Shown here one piece after another: positions 8,669-18,172 of a DNA stretch of 64,000 nt. Made by a program: the position numbers and the translations under genes. The notes under the pieces were generated by a model. It had not been told where the DNA came from. It saw only the letters and a program-made list of their open reading frames with translations, and searched no databases. Position 1 is the stretch's first letter; every line of letters begins with the position of its first letter. Source of the stretch: Bacteroidota bacterium (GTDB lineage: Bacteria > Bacteroidota > Bacteroidia > JAHEXY01); contig JAHEXY010000003.1 in NCBI GenBank assembly GCA_023251875.1, positions 248,001 through 312,000 on the forward strand, read 5' to 3'.

Positions 8669-9272
8669 TGGATAGAGTCGATTTTTTTAAGGCCATGCCC
8701 CACAATACATTTGCTAGCGACAAAAAGTAATGAAAAAGATCAATACTTAATAAGGGAGCCATTGCAATATTTAATTCCTTAAATGCTCCTGCTACCATAC
8801 TAAAAATACAAGCCATTATTCCCAATTGAGCTGCTTGTTTTTGATTCTTAAATTGTGAAATACATACTCCTAAAATACCAACAACAGATAAAGTTCCGGC
8901 TATTTTTGTATAAATCATATTTGAATAAGGAAATGTAGGATCAAAATAAAAAGAAAGAAAAGATAGTACAATGAGCAATACCAATAATTGAATAGTATAT
9001 TGAAACGGTTTAATAAAAAATGAATAAAAGAGAATGAATAAAAAAACCATCCCTACATGCGAAGCAAAGGCTGATAGACCCTCGTGTATATTTACAAGCT
9101 CCGGAAAATAGCTAAACCTAAGTATTCCAGCGCATGCGGCTACTATCATCAACAAAAAAGGAATGATTTTGATTAAAAAGTGTAAGTCATTATTTTTTTT
9201 AAAAATATTTACAAATGAAAAAAGTGCTGTAATAGCTACAAATGAATCAGATAGAACGGTTGTAAGTTGCAT
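8661..9272 (-). CDS. Polytopic membrane protein of unknown function
   Basis: 203 residues with about seven hydrophobic segments (roughly 10-24, 33-50, 70-88, 91-108, 124-140, 150-165, 180-196), few charges and no motif I recognise. It is encoded directly upstream of aroE on the same strand with an 8 bp overlap (ATGA-type junction), so the two are probably translated from one message. I see nothing that links it to the shikimate pathway beyond that. The open frame, coupling and membrane-protein composition support a real gene. Confidence 0.75.
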   Translation of the reverse strand: MQLTTVLSDSFVAITALFSFVNIFKKNNDLHFLIKIIPFLLMIVAACAGILRFSYFPELVNIHEGLSAFASHVGMVFLFILFYSFFIKPFQYTIQLLVLLIVLSFLSFYFDPTFPYSNMIYTKIAGTLSVVGILGVCISQFKNQKQAAQLGIMACIFSMVAGAFKELNIAMAPLLSIDLFHYFLSLANVLWGMALKKSTLSNE

Positions 9273-9418
9273 ATTTATGAGTTTAAACTCTTACTAAAGT
9301 ATTATTTTATTCCGATTTAGTTTTGAATTTGTTATAAAAATACTAAATTGCTTTTCCCTGTTTTTTAAAAACCCAAAAAATAGAAATGCAATACTAAAAC
9401 TATTTGAATCCTAAAATT

Positions 9419-11248
9419 ATGATGGCAGTACTTGACCCCACCATGGAAAACTTTTCTTCAAATTTTTCCAACTCTAATGAACAAATACAAGAACTTCAAC
9501 AATCTTTATTAAAACAAAAATATAAAGAATATTCTCGCGAAAAACTTCTTAAAGCATTTCATCAATTAAAAAAAGAAGAAGATTTAAAAATCATTAAACA
9601 GGAATACTACCTCATTCGTGATGAATTTATTTTAAAAACCAAAACAGAAGAGGAACAGCGTTTGGCTAATTTTCTTTTAGAAGGTGGAAGAAAAGAAGAT
9701 TATGTTGGAGTGTCAGACCCTATCACGGACGAATTTTATGAAATTACCAATCAAATAAAAGAAAGTATTCGCCTCTATAATTCTAACCTTGAACTTGAAA
9801 AACAAAACAACCTTGAAGAAAGAAAAAAACTAATTGAAGAATTAAAAAATCTATTAAATAGTGATGAACCCATTGCCAGTACGCTTAAATCATTTAAAAT
9901 TATTCAAGAGAAGTGGAAACTTACGGGACATATTCCTCAATCACAAACAAAAGAAATATGGAATAATTACCAACATCATGTAAGTAAATTTTATGAATTC
10001 TTAAATATCAATAATGAATTCCGCCAACTTGAATTAAAAAAGAACTACGATCATAAAGAATTACTGTGTTTAAAAGCAGAAGATTTATCAAAAGAAAAAT
10101 ATTCGGAAGCTATTTTTCATGAATTGCAAAAATTACATACCGAATGGAAAAAAATTGGCTTGGTAACAAAAGAAAAAACAGATGAAATATGGCAACGTTT
10201 TAAAGCTGCAAGCGATAAAATTCATGCAACTCGTCAAGAATATTTAAAAGATTATGAAGATAAGAGAAAACAATTTTTTCAAACCAAAACAGCTCTTTGT
10301 GAAAAAATAGAAAATTTAAATACAAAAGAAGCTCAAACTGCCAAAGATTGGGATGAAATTTCTAATGAAATTATTGCGACCCAAAAAGAATGGGAAACAT
10401 GTGATATTTTGCAATCAAAGGCTTTAGAAGATATCGAAATTAAAAAAAGATTTAAAATAGCCTTAGATGTTTTTTACGATAAAAAAAGAGCCTTTTATCA
10501 CGATTTAAGAAACTTACAAACTGATAATTTTCATAAAAAAAATGAATTGTGTAAAAAAACAGAAGAACTAGCCAATGGTACCATTACCGATTGGGAACAA
10601 ACTACACAAGCCATTAAGGATATTCAACAAGAATGGAAAGAAATAGGTGCAGTACCTGCACGTAAATCTGAAAAAATATGGCAACGTTTTAGAAAAGCCT
10701 GTGATGATTTTTTTAAGCTCAAATCAGAGCATTATGCAGCTATTAAAATTGAACAAGAAAATAATTATACAAAAAAGGAAGAGCTACTTACCGAAATAGA
10801 AAAATACCAACCCTCTTCTATTGATGAATGGAGAACCTATTTATCCGAAGTACAACAAAAATGGAATGCTGTTGGTTTTGTGCCTCTTGTAAATAAAGAT
10901 AAAATTGCACAACGTTTTACGCAATTAATTAATGTAAAGTACGACTCATTTAATATTGATGAAAAACAAAGGAAGCAATTGAAATTTGAAAATAAGATTA
11001 AAAACATTAGTTCATCTACCGACAAATTGGAATTGCTTACCAAAGAGAAAAAAGAAGTGGAGCAAACCATTAACGTACTTAAATCTGAATTACTGCAACT
11101 CGAAAACAACGTAGCCTTTTTTGGGAAATCTAAAAAAGCGGTAGAAATTTGTGCTCCTTTTTATGAAAAAATAGAAAAAGCTAAAGCTGAAATTGAAACA
11201 TTACAAGAAAAACTTAAAATGATTACTATTGCAATGCGCAATAAGTAA
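9419..11248 (+). CDS. DUF349-repeat protein (five repeats)
   Basis: A highly charged, helical cytosolic protein of about 609 residues. DUF349 units of the form E-W-K-x-x-G-x-V-P-x(6-8)-I-W-x-R-F-x(4)-D-x-F occur five times, around 167-200, 244-280, 322-360, 401-440 and 473-510, with a long terminal coiled coil (about 525-605). The function of the domain is not established. An upstream TTG at 9404 would add five residues; I prefer the ATG at 9419 (a second ATG follows directly). The gene stands alone between divergent and convergent neighbours. Confidence 0.88.
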   Translation: MMAVLDPTMENFSSNFSNSNEQIQELQQSLLKQKYKEYSREKLLKAFHQLKKEEDLKIIKQEYYLIRDEFILKTKTEEEQRLANFLLEGGRKEDYVGVSDPITDEFYEITNQIKESIRLYNSNLELEKQNNLEERKKLIEELKNLLNSDEPIASTLKSFKIIQEKWKLTGHIPQSQTKEIWNNYQHHVSKFYEFLNINNEFRQLELKKNYDHKELLCLKAEDLSKEKYSEAIFHELQKLHTEWKKIGLVTKEKTDEIWQRFKAASDKIHATRQEYLKDYEDKRKQFFQTKTALCEKIENLNTKEAQTAKDWDEISNEIIATQKEWETCDILQSKALEDIEIKKRFKIALDVFYDKKRAFYHDLRNLQTDNFHKKNELCKKTEELANGTITDWEQTTQAIKDIQQEWKEIGAVPARKSEKIWQRFRKACDDFFKLKSEHYAAIKIEQENNYTKKEELLTEIEKYQPSSIDEWRTYLSEVQQKWNAVGFVPLVNKDKIAQRFTQLINVKYDSFNIDEKQRKQLKFENKIKNISSSTDKLELLTKEKKEVEQTINVLKSELLQLENNVAFFGKSKKAVEICAPFYEKIEKAKAEIETLQEKLKMITIAMRNK

Positions 11249-11256
11249 TGCCATTT

Positions 11257-13731
11257 TTATTTCATTACAGAAAGTAGCTTGCAATTATTTTCACCATTTA
11301 TTTTTAAATTAACGATATACGTTCCATTTTGTAAATTGTTAGTGGAGATTTTAAATTCGTATTGGCCTATTGAAAGATTATCCTGAGTAATTTTTTCTAT
11401 TTTTCTTCCTAGTACATCCTCAACTTCTATAACTATATTAGCGGATAATTTTAATGATAGTTTTAATGTAGCTTCATTTGCCGTTGGGTTTGGATACAAA
11501 TTATATTCTAGCTTATTATTATCACTTCTTATTCCCACATAATTCGTATCTCCGCTATTCTCTTCCGGATGTAAGCTATAAAAACCGGTTGTAGTACCTA
11601 CAAGTATAGAACCTATAGCAATATCAGAATACACTTCAGCCGGCATTCCTTTATGAATTAAAATTGTAGTATCTAAAGCCGGGTTATATTTAAATATTTT
11701 GTTATAATTTGTAAGATATACATTACTATCAGGAGCATTAGGATCAATTTCTAATGCTAAAAATTCTTTATACCCGCTTACATTTTCATAAATGTATGTT
11801 AAACCTCCATTATATGATTTAACAAATGCTTGAGGAACAAGATTAACTTTTCCTGTAACATCAGATTGTCCTGAAACAATATAAATAGTATCTGTGCCCC
11901 TTGGGTCTGCAATAATATCTGTTATAGGAAGGCTTGTAATAGTAGAATCTATAATATCATGAGGGCCTGAATTTACTAAAGTCCAGTTTACCCCTAAATC
12001 GGTCGATTTCCATAATTTACCTGCATCATAATCTCCAGCTCCTGTACCAATGTATATAACGGTATCATTTAAGCTTTTTGCAACAGCAATGCAATTGCCA
12101 GACGAAAATCCACTTACATTTAAGTTAGTCCAATTGTTTCCTCCATCAGCAGATCTCCAAATATTTCCTGTTCCTGATGTTGCTTTTGAATAAGCTCCGG
12201 TTACGGCTAAAACAATGTTAGAGGTTATAAATTCTACATCTCCAAATCTTCCATCCGCTGAAGTAAAAGATGGCGTGATAGTTGAAAATCCACTTGGCCC
12301 TGATGTTGTTAAACTAAACCCTATTGCATTACCCCAATCTTTTATTCCGGCAATTACATGTAAAGAATCATTAGGGTCCATTGCAAGAACCCCATATTCG
12401 CCAGTACAATTTGTTACCGGAAATTGCCCATGAGTAGTATGCCATTTATCATAGGCCAATACATTTGTATCTGTATAGGCAGTAGTATAGGCAAGTCCTG
12501 AATTGGTAGCCAAATAAAAATAACCTTTATGAGGTGATCGTGCTATTTTATTAATTTGAATATTTGCAAAACCATCATTGGCATTTGCACTAAACGTTCC
12601 TGAAGTCCAATTTGTACTAAATACAATTTCAGAAAAATTCTGACATGCAACAATATTTTTTGAATTTGGTTGTTCAGCCATCGTGACTGAACTTAAAGCA
12701 GAACTGTTGGTTAGGCTAACAAAGCTTAGTCCCAAATCTGATGAAATACTCTTTCCTGCCATAGAGAGCATAATTCCTTTCGATTGCGGAAAGGCACTTA
12801 CCCAATAAGAACTATAATCAACTTCTAATCGAAATCCATTTGTTATAGAGATCCAGTTAACACCTCCGTTATATACACGATAAATAATGCTAGAATTATT
12901 AGTTGATCTTGCTTCCATAAATAATGTATCTCCTGTTATTCCTATAGGGTTAGAAAATAGTCGAGCTATAGATGTAACAAAAGGAAGTGTAATTTTTGTG
13001 AAATTTACTCCATCATATTTATAAACAACATGGGCTACTGTACCTGTTTGTTCATATGAAGTATATGATGTGTCAATAGCCAAATAAACAGGAAATCCTG
13101 TAGTTGAATTTGCAGGGGCTATACATACTATTTGAGAAGAATCAGGATAATTTAATTTACTCAATACATCAATAATAGTATATGTACTATTTTTTCCTTT
13201 CATTATTAAATAATGGCTAAAGGAGGCATATGCAAAATGATCTGTTAATGCAACATCAACAGGAATTACATCTCCATACCCAAGATTATTCATGGTATAA
13301 GAATCCATTAAAGTAAACCAATCATTTGCTTCTCCATTATTATAATTTAAGGTAACTGAATTTAACGTACCGTTTCCATAATTTTCTTTATTTAAAGCTA
13401 TTACCCAACCTATATTATTGGCTACAATTTTTTCAGTACCGCCACCCCAACCTTGTTCATCGCAATTATATTGGAGAGAATCATAGGGGTAAGCCATTTG
13501 CCAAGTATTGCCGGTATCATCAGAAAAAAATAATGAAGACGGACCAAGAACACCGGCAAATAATCTATTTGAAAAAGGTGAATACGTTAAATCAAATGCG
13601 GAACCTCCATAAATACCCAAATTCGTTCTATTATTAGCTGAAGTATCACAGTTTTGAGCATTGCCAATAGAATTGGTTAAAAATAATGGCAATAGAAAAA
13701 ACAAATACAATTTTTGGATGGTTGTATTCAT
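11257..13731 (-). CDS. Large secreted propeller-like protein with T9SS type A sorting domain
   Basis: 824 residues: a signal peptide (1-25, ending GNAQ), a long region with repeated S/T-x-D-x-G-x-x-W units (FSDDTGNTW, SADGGNNWT, STDLGVNWT) typical of BNR/sialidase-like or YCF48-like beta-propellers, and a C-terminal sorting domain from about 745 (YPNPTANEATLKL, NGTYIVNLKINGE). The sorting domain directs export through the type IX system and surface attachment or release. No catalytic residues for sialidase are evident, so a binding or adhesive role is as likely. The start codon abuts the first R2 repeat. Confidence 0.85.
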   Translation of the reverse strand: MNTTIQKLYLFFLLPLFLTNSIGNAQNCDTSANNRTNLGIYGGSAFDLTYSPFSNRLFAGVLGPSSLFFSDDTGNTWQMAYPYDSLQYNCDEQGWGGGTEKIVANNIGWVIALNKENYGNGTLNSVTLNYNNGEANDWFTLMDSYTMNNLGYGDVIPVDVALTDHFAYASFSHYLIMKGKNSTYTIIDVLSKLNYPDSSQIVCIAPANSTTGFPVYLAIDTSYTSYEQTGTVAHVVYKYDGVNFTKITLPFVTSIARLFSNPIGITGDTLFMEARSTNNSSIIYRVYNGGVNWISITNGFRLEVDYSSYWVSAFPQSKGIMLSMAGKSISSDLGLSFVSLTNSSALSSVTMAEQPNSKNIVACQNFSEIVFSTNWTSGTFSANANDGFANIQINKIARSPHKGYFYLATNSGLAYTTAYTDTNVLAYDKWHTTHGQFPVTNCTGEYGVLAMDPNDSLHVIAGIKDWGNAIGFSLTTSGPSGFSTITPSFTSADGRFGDVEFITSNIVLAVTGAYSKATSGTGNIWRSADGGNNWTNLNVSGFSSGNCIAVAKSLNDTVIYIGTGAGDYDAGKLWKSTDLGVNWTLVNSGPHDIIDSTITSLPITDIIADPRGTDTIYIVSGQSDVTGKVNLVPQAFVKSYNGGLTYIYENVSGYKEFLALEIDPNAPDSNVYLTNYNKIFKYNPALDTTILIHKGMPAEVYSDIAIGSILVGTTTGFYSLHPEENSGDTNYVGIRSDNNKLEYNLYPNPTANEATLKLSLKLSANIVIEVEDVLGRKIEKITQDNLSIGQYEFKISTNNLQNGTYIVNLKINGENNCKLLSVMK

Positions 13732-13912
13732 ATGTATATAATTTTATTTTTTAGCAGTCATATGGAATACGCCATGTTATATTCATTTGTGTTTGTGCAC
13801 GTTCGGTGCATGGCTATTTCATATGTATATAATTTGTTTTTTAATTGCCATATGGAATACGCCATGTTATATTTATTAACATTTGCGCACTACAAGTGCA
13901 TGGCTATTTCAT
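13730..13912 (+). repeat. Two tandem copies of the R2 repeat (about 91 bp each)
   Basis: Unit 1 at 13730-13820 and unit 2 at 13821-13912 share ATATGTATATAATTT, CATATGGAATACGCCATG and TGCATGGCTATTTCAT. The small hairpin near the right end differs between units but stays paired (TGCAC/GTGCA in unit 1, GCACT/AGTGC in unit 2). An open frame of 99 codons across it is an accident of the repeat. The remainder of the gap to 13980 has no recognisable feature. Confidence 0.85.
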
Positions 13913-13980
13913 GGTTTTATATATTTAAATCCATCCTTATACTTGATAATTTGAAAAAGGTTTCAAAAAGATTGAAAAAA

Positions 13981-15039
13981 TTAATACCAAGCAGTATTAT
14001 GGTAATAAAGTAGTTTATCTTCCCCTGTTTTTTCAATTGAATGAATATTTTTATAAAGTACCGGAGCTTTTAGCCCTTTTCCAAAAGTTTTATTACCAAT
14101 AATTACTCTGGCCTCGTCCCAAAGGTTATCTTCAACAAAAGATTCTATTGTTGCAGCCCCTCCTTCTATAATAACCGATTGTATATTTCTCTTATAAAGT
14201 TCATTCAAGATTTGTTGTACGATATAAGCTGAAAAATCTATCTCCACATACTCAATATTATTTTCTGACAATTTATTTTTTTCAGTAAATACAATTGTGG
14301 GTACCGATTGGTCAAATAAATGATAATGCCGTGGAATACGCAAGGTGCGATCAATTAAAATTCTTACAGGATTTTTTCCATCCCACAAGCGAACGGTAAG
14401 CATAGGATTATCATTCAATGCAGTTCGAGTTCCTACCAATATTGCGAGTTCTTCCGTTCTCCATTTATGAACCAATCTTTGAGAGGCTTGTGAACTAATC
14501 CAATTGGGGCGTAAGGGATCTGCATCGGTACGCAAACCATCAATAAAACCGTCAAGTGTTTGAGCCCATTTTAAAATAATATAAGGTCGTTTTTTTTCAT
14601 GAAAAGTAAAAAAACGTTTGTTTAAAGAACGAGCCTGTTTTTCTAAAATCCCAACCCTAACATTACATCCTGCTTGTTTTAATTTTTCAATTCCTTTGCC
14701 TGATACTTTAGAAAAAGTATCAATGCATCCAATCACAATTTCTGGAATTTGATGCTCAACAATTAAATCAACACAAGGAGGTGTTTTACCATAATGAGCA
14801 CAAGGTTCTAGATTAACATAAAGAACCGATTCTTTTAAAAGCTCTTTATTTTCAACCGAATTAATTGCATTTACTTCCGCATGAGCTTCACCATATTTAT
14901 AATGATAACCTTCTCCTATTATTGTATTATCAAAAACTATCACACAACCCACCATAGGATTGGGTGCTACGCAACCCATTCCCATCTGGGCAAGTTCAAT
15001 ACTGCGGCTCATGTAATATTCATGATTCATGGTGTTCAA
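13981..15039 (-). CDS. ribD: Bifunctional riboflavin biosynthesis deaminase/reductase
   Basis: Converts the product of GTP cyclohydrolase II to 5-amino-6-ribitylamino-uracil phosphate in two steps. The N-terminal deaminase domain (about 1-145) has the zinc site H-A-E at 53-55 with Cys80 and Cys89 in PCAHYGKTPPC. The C-terminal reductase domain (about 150-350) begins YIILKWAQTLDG and contains EGGAATIESF. Length (352) is normal. Two starts are possible, 15039 and the ATG three codons later. No FMN riboswitch fold is apparent in the 92 bp upstream, and no other rib gene is adjacent. Confidence 0.95.
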   Translation of the reverse strand: MNTMNHEYYMSRSIELAQMGMGCVAPNPMVGCVIVFDNTIIGEGYHYKYGEAHAEVNAINSVENKELLKESVLYVNLEPCAHYGKTPPCVDLIVEHQIPEIVIGCIDTFSKVSGKGIEKLKQAGCNVRVGILEKQARSLNKRFFTFHEKKRPYIILKWAQTLDGFIDGLRTDADPLRPNWISSQASQRLVHKWRTEELAILVGTRTALNDNPMLTVRLWDGKNPVRILIDRTLRIPRHYHLFDQSVPTIVFTEKNKLSENNIEYVEIDFSAYIVQQILNELYKRNIQSVIIEGGAATIESFVEDNLWDEARVIIGNKTFGKGLKAPVLYKNIHSIEKTGEDKLLYYHNTAWY

Positions 15040-15063
15040 TGCTCTGGCAAGGTATTTGTTTAA

Positions 15064-15071
15064 TATCTTTG
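15064..15071 (+). promoter_or_regulatory. Candidate -7 box between ribD and the TPR-like gene
   Basis: TATCTTTG matches TANNTTTG and lies 61 bp upstream of the start at 15132, oriented toward that gene. No clear -33 element at the usual distance. Confidence 0.35.
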
Positions 15072-15131
15072 TGAATTCTCCATTAGGTAGAATTTAAAAC
15101 TTTATTATCTGACAAAACTATTAATTTTTCT

Positions 15132-17486
15132 ATGAAGAATCTCTTACTCGGCTTTGTAATTTGTATATCATCTGCAATGGCCTTTGCGCAAGATCAGGTT
15201 TTATTTAACGAAACTACTAATCCTTCTTTTGAATGCAAATATAAAAATACATCAGAAGGCAACCAGGCTCAAATAAACACCATTATTCAATTGCTTTCTA
15301 AAGAAAGTAATTTACCATTAAGAAATACCCTATACTCACTTACATTTACACAACAACTTAAAGTTACCAGAAATGGAAAGCAATACGATGCCGAAATAAA
15401 AATCAAATCTATCGCATCTAATGGTAACAATAAATTTCAAGATTTTGATATTTCAGATGAACTCCAGCCTGATCATTTGCTTATAGACATAACCATTGTT
15501 GCAAATAACAATCTGGTAAAAAACACATACAAAGGCACCCTCTATAAACTTAATCCTAATCAACAAGAACTTAATTATACTTTTACCGATTCAACTCTTA
15601 TTAATAAAATAAAAATAGAAGTTAACAATGTACAGTTTATCTATACCCAACAAGATATCGGTCAACTTCAAAACAAAATAAACCTAGTAAAAGATTATTA
15701 TAGTACTGATGTTAATTTACAAACTACATATAAAAATTTGCAAAACATTGATCCGGTAAATTTAGACCTGATTGCTATCAACAACACTACATTATCAAAT
15801 GCTGAAGCTTTAATAGAAAAACTTAAAAAAGAAGATTATACTAGCAAATTAAACCTTCAAAAAAATGATCCTATAAAATACATTCAAAAGCTAAATGGCC
15901 TTATTGAATTGGCTGCAAAAATTCGTAAAGCAATAGATTTTACATTAAAAACTTTAGACCAGCTTTACTATACTAAAGGTGTTGATTTATTAAGCTATGG
16001 GAAATTTGAAATTGCAAAAGACTGTTTTATGAAATCAATATCATACAACCCCATGTTTGCTCCCTCACATTTTCAATTAGCAAAAATGGATTATGAAAAT
16101 GGAAATATGATTGATGCAGAAATAAGAGCAAAGGATATTCTTTACAAAATGAATCCGGATCCATTAACGAATGAAGCTGTACAAAAATTATTATACAACA
16201 TTTGCGATTTTTATTTTGTACAAGCTAAAAACCGAATAAAAGATCATCAATACGAAGCAGCTCTTGATCAGTTGTATAAGATGCAAAACTTATGCTCATC
16301 GGTTCCTAATATGATTTGCAACCAAGAAATGTATGCTGCAATTGGAGAAGCTAAACTTGGCATTTACCATACAATATTAGATAATGCTAAAATCTATTTA
16401 GCAAAAGGCGACTTAAAAAGTGCAGAACAAAAAGTTCATGAAGCCGCAGATTTTCAAAAAAACAATTCAAAATACATTACCAACAATGTTGATGGAGATG
16501 ATTTGTTGCGTCAAATATATTTCAACTATTATACCAACCATATTAATATGGGAAAACAATATATTAATAATACCAACTATGAAGCCGCACTTGACGAATT
16601 AGATGATGCAGAAAAAATTGAGAAAGATTTTGGCTTTAATAGAAATCAAGATTTATCGCCTCTCGAAAAATTAGCAGCAAAACCAATTATTACTAAATTA
16701 ATAATTGAAGGTAATGCAAACGTAAAGCAAAATCTGGTTTCAAGCGCTAAAAATAATATTAATAAAATTGAGAAAACACAGGCTAAATATGGCTTAAGCG
16801 ATAACAAAGAATTAAATGTAGGAATAGATGAACTTAAACAGAAACTGTATACACAAGAATGTATCAATGCGAATAACCATTATAATGAGCTAATAGAAAA
16901 TGCCAACAAAAAAGTTTTTAACAAACAATTTATAGATGCGCAAAATATTTTAAATGAAGCTAAAAATTATGCCTCAAGTAATGGGATATGTGTAATTTCG
17001 CCCACAATAGTTGATGAAAAATTAAATGAAATAGTAGCAGCTGCAACCTATCAAAGCATGCTACTTGAAACCAATAGCTTAATTACAAGTCATAAATACG
17101 ATTATGCCATACAAAAATACATTGATGCCAATAAGTATTATGAGCAATACAAAGTAAGTTCATTTGGTTTAGCATATACTACTACCTATCAATACATTTT
17201 AAACAATAACAATAACGAGTTAAAGATATTTGGAGCTAATTATTATCTCAACCAAAAAGATTATGCTAGCGCTTTGTCACTTCTTGCAGATGCTGCCAAT
17301 AAAAACTATAGCAGTTCAGTATTTAAGCAAGTTCAAATGCGCTTTGGAAGAGAAAAAGCAATTATAGATAAAGGCGATAAGCCGGCTGAAAATCCCAAGA
17401 ATTACGTTCTTAACTATACCAGCGGCAATAAAAAATTAAAATTTTTACAAAAAGCTTATATTAAGCAATGGAAAAAAATGAAGTAG
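15132..17486 (+). CDS. Exported TPR-like helical protein of unknown function
   Basis: 784 residues with a signal peptide (1-19, ending AMAFAQ). Residues about 25-170 look beta-rich. The remainder is helical with degenerate tetratricopeptide units, for example LLSYGKFEIAKDCFMKSI at about 285 and YEAALDELDDAEKI at about 480, and many YA/YEAA pairs. Probably a periplasmic scaffold. I do not recognise a named family. It is alone on its strand until the MazG-like gene. An R1 palindrome begins one base after its stop codon. Confidence 0.78.
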   Translation: MKNLLLGFVICISSAMAFAQDQVLFNETTNPSFECKYKNTSEGNQAQINTIIQLLSKESNLPLRNTLYSLTFTQQLKVTRNGKQYDAEIKIKSIASNGNNKFQDFDISDELQPDHLLIDITIVANNNLVKNTYKGTLYKLNPNQQELNYTFTDSTLINKIKIEVNNVQFIYTQQDIGQLQNKINLVKDYYSTDVNLQTTYKNLQNIDPVNLDLIAINNTTLSNAEALIEKLKKEDYTSKLNLQKNDPIKYIQKLNGLIELAAKIRKAIDFTLKTLDQLYYTKGVDLLSYGKFEIAKDCFMKSISYNPMFAPSHFQLAKMDYENGNMIDAEIRAKDILYKMNPDPLTNEAVQKLLYNICDFYFVQAKNRIKDHQYEAALDQLYKMQNLCSSVPNMICNQEMYAAIGEAKLGIYHTILDNAKIYLAKGDLKSAEQKVHEAADFQKNNSKYITNNVDGDDLLRQIYFNYYTNHINMGKQYINNTNYEAALDELDDAEKIEKDFGFNRNQDLSPLEKLAAKPIITKLIIEGNANVKQNLVSSAKNNINKIEKTQAKYGLSDNKELNVGIDELKQKLYTQECINANNHYNELIENANKKVFNKQFIDAQNILNEAKNYASSNGICVISPTIVDEKLNEIVAAATYQSMLLETNSLITSHKYDYAIQKYIDANKYYEQYKVSSFGLAYTTTYQYILNNNNNELKIFGANYYLNQKDYASALSLLADAANKNYSSSVFKQVQMRFGREKAIIDKGDKPAENPKNYVLNYTSGNKKLKFLQKAYIKQWKKMK

Positions 17487-17523
17487 GCCCTCACCCTAAC
17501 CCTCTCCCAAAGGGAGAGGAAGG
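17487..17523. repeat. R1 palindromic repeat directly after a stop codon
   Basis: The core CCTCTCCC (17501-17508), AAA, GGGAGAGG (17512-17519) is preceded by CCCTCACCCTAA. It starts one base after the TAG of the preceding gene. It could act as a weak hairpin terminator, but no U-tract follows directly. Confidence 0.8.
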
Positions 17524-17567
17524 TTTGGAATTATTTTTTTAAACCAATAATAAACCTAATTTTTCCT

Positions 17568-17894
17568 ATGACTATTAAAGAACTTCAAAAAACCATTGAT
17601 AAATGGATAAAAGAAAACGGAATTCGTTATTACAATGAATTAACCAATATGGCCATTTTAACCGAAGAAGTTGGAGAAGTAGCACGTATTATTTCAAGAA
17701 CATATGGAGAGCAATCCTTCAAAAAATCTGATGAAGGAAAAGATTTAGCAGATGAATTAGCAGATGTGTTTTTTGTACTTACATGCCTTGCCAATCAAAC
17801 AGGTATTGATTTAACAGAAGCTATCAGTAAAAATCTTGATAAAAAAACCAAACGCGATAGAAAAAGACACCTTTCAAATAAAAAACTAAAATAA
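17568..17894 (+). CDS. MazG-like nucleotide pyrophosphohydrolase
   Basis: A 108-residue all-alpha NTP pyrophosphatase of the MazG superfamily. The metal-binding motif E-E-x-x-E is at 33-37 (TEEVGEVAR) and E-x-x-D at 63-66 (DELADV), the Mg-binding pattern of the fold. Such small cytosolic enzymes hydrolyse non-canonical (d)NTPs to the monophosphate. The basic tail KKTKRDRKRHLSNKK is common in this subgroup. Substrate preference cannot be read from the sequence. Confidence 0.88.
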   Translation: MTIKELQKTIDKWIKENGIRYYNELTNMAILTEEVGEVARIISRTYGEQSFKKSDEGKDLADELADVFFVLTCLANQTGIDLTEAISKNLDKKTKRDRKRHLSNKKLK

Positions 17895-18172
17895 GTGATC
17901 GTTAAAAAATCTTTCAAACTTCTCTTGTTTACATTCTTTAATTCCCATCCAAATAACAAAGGCTCTCTCCAAACAATATTTATAAACAAGCAAACGTTGA
18001 AAAGTTGTTTTAATCCACTAAAACCCATCAAGCCTATTGCTTAAATTTATCTTAAGGCTAAAAGTAACCTCTTACGTATACGGGATAGCAGGTGTAAACT
18101 TGCAAAAACACGAATAAAGAGGCAGAACGTCTCAATAAATCGGGATGACATTTAAAAACAAATTATCTACAT
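17895..18172. other. 278 bp intergenic gap with a repeat-like segment
   Basis: No convincing gene: a 78-codon minus-strand frame overlaps the MazG-like gene out of frame and is rejected. From about 18068 to 18151 the sequence changes character (CTCTTACGTATACGGGAT, AGAGGCAGAACGTCTC, ATCGGGATGACA), with two CGGGAT ends spaced about 60 bp apart, resembling another interspersed repeat. I found no second full copy in the window. Confidence 0.4.

Noticed and set aside
13714-14013. 99-codon plus-strand frame
   Set aside because: It is the tandem R2 repeat read as protein (two HMEYAMLY copies) and runs over a start codon and a gene end on the other strand; no protein-like features.
15040-15131. FMN riboswitch before ribD
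   Set aside because: The 92 bp upstream of ribD show none of the conserved RFN element segments.
17795-18031. 78-codon minus-strand frame
   Set aside because: Overlaps the MazG-like gene and the adjacent gap; hydrophobic and low in conserved features. A shadow frame.
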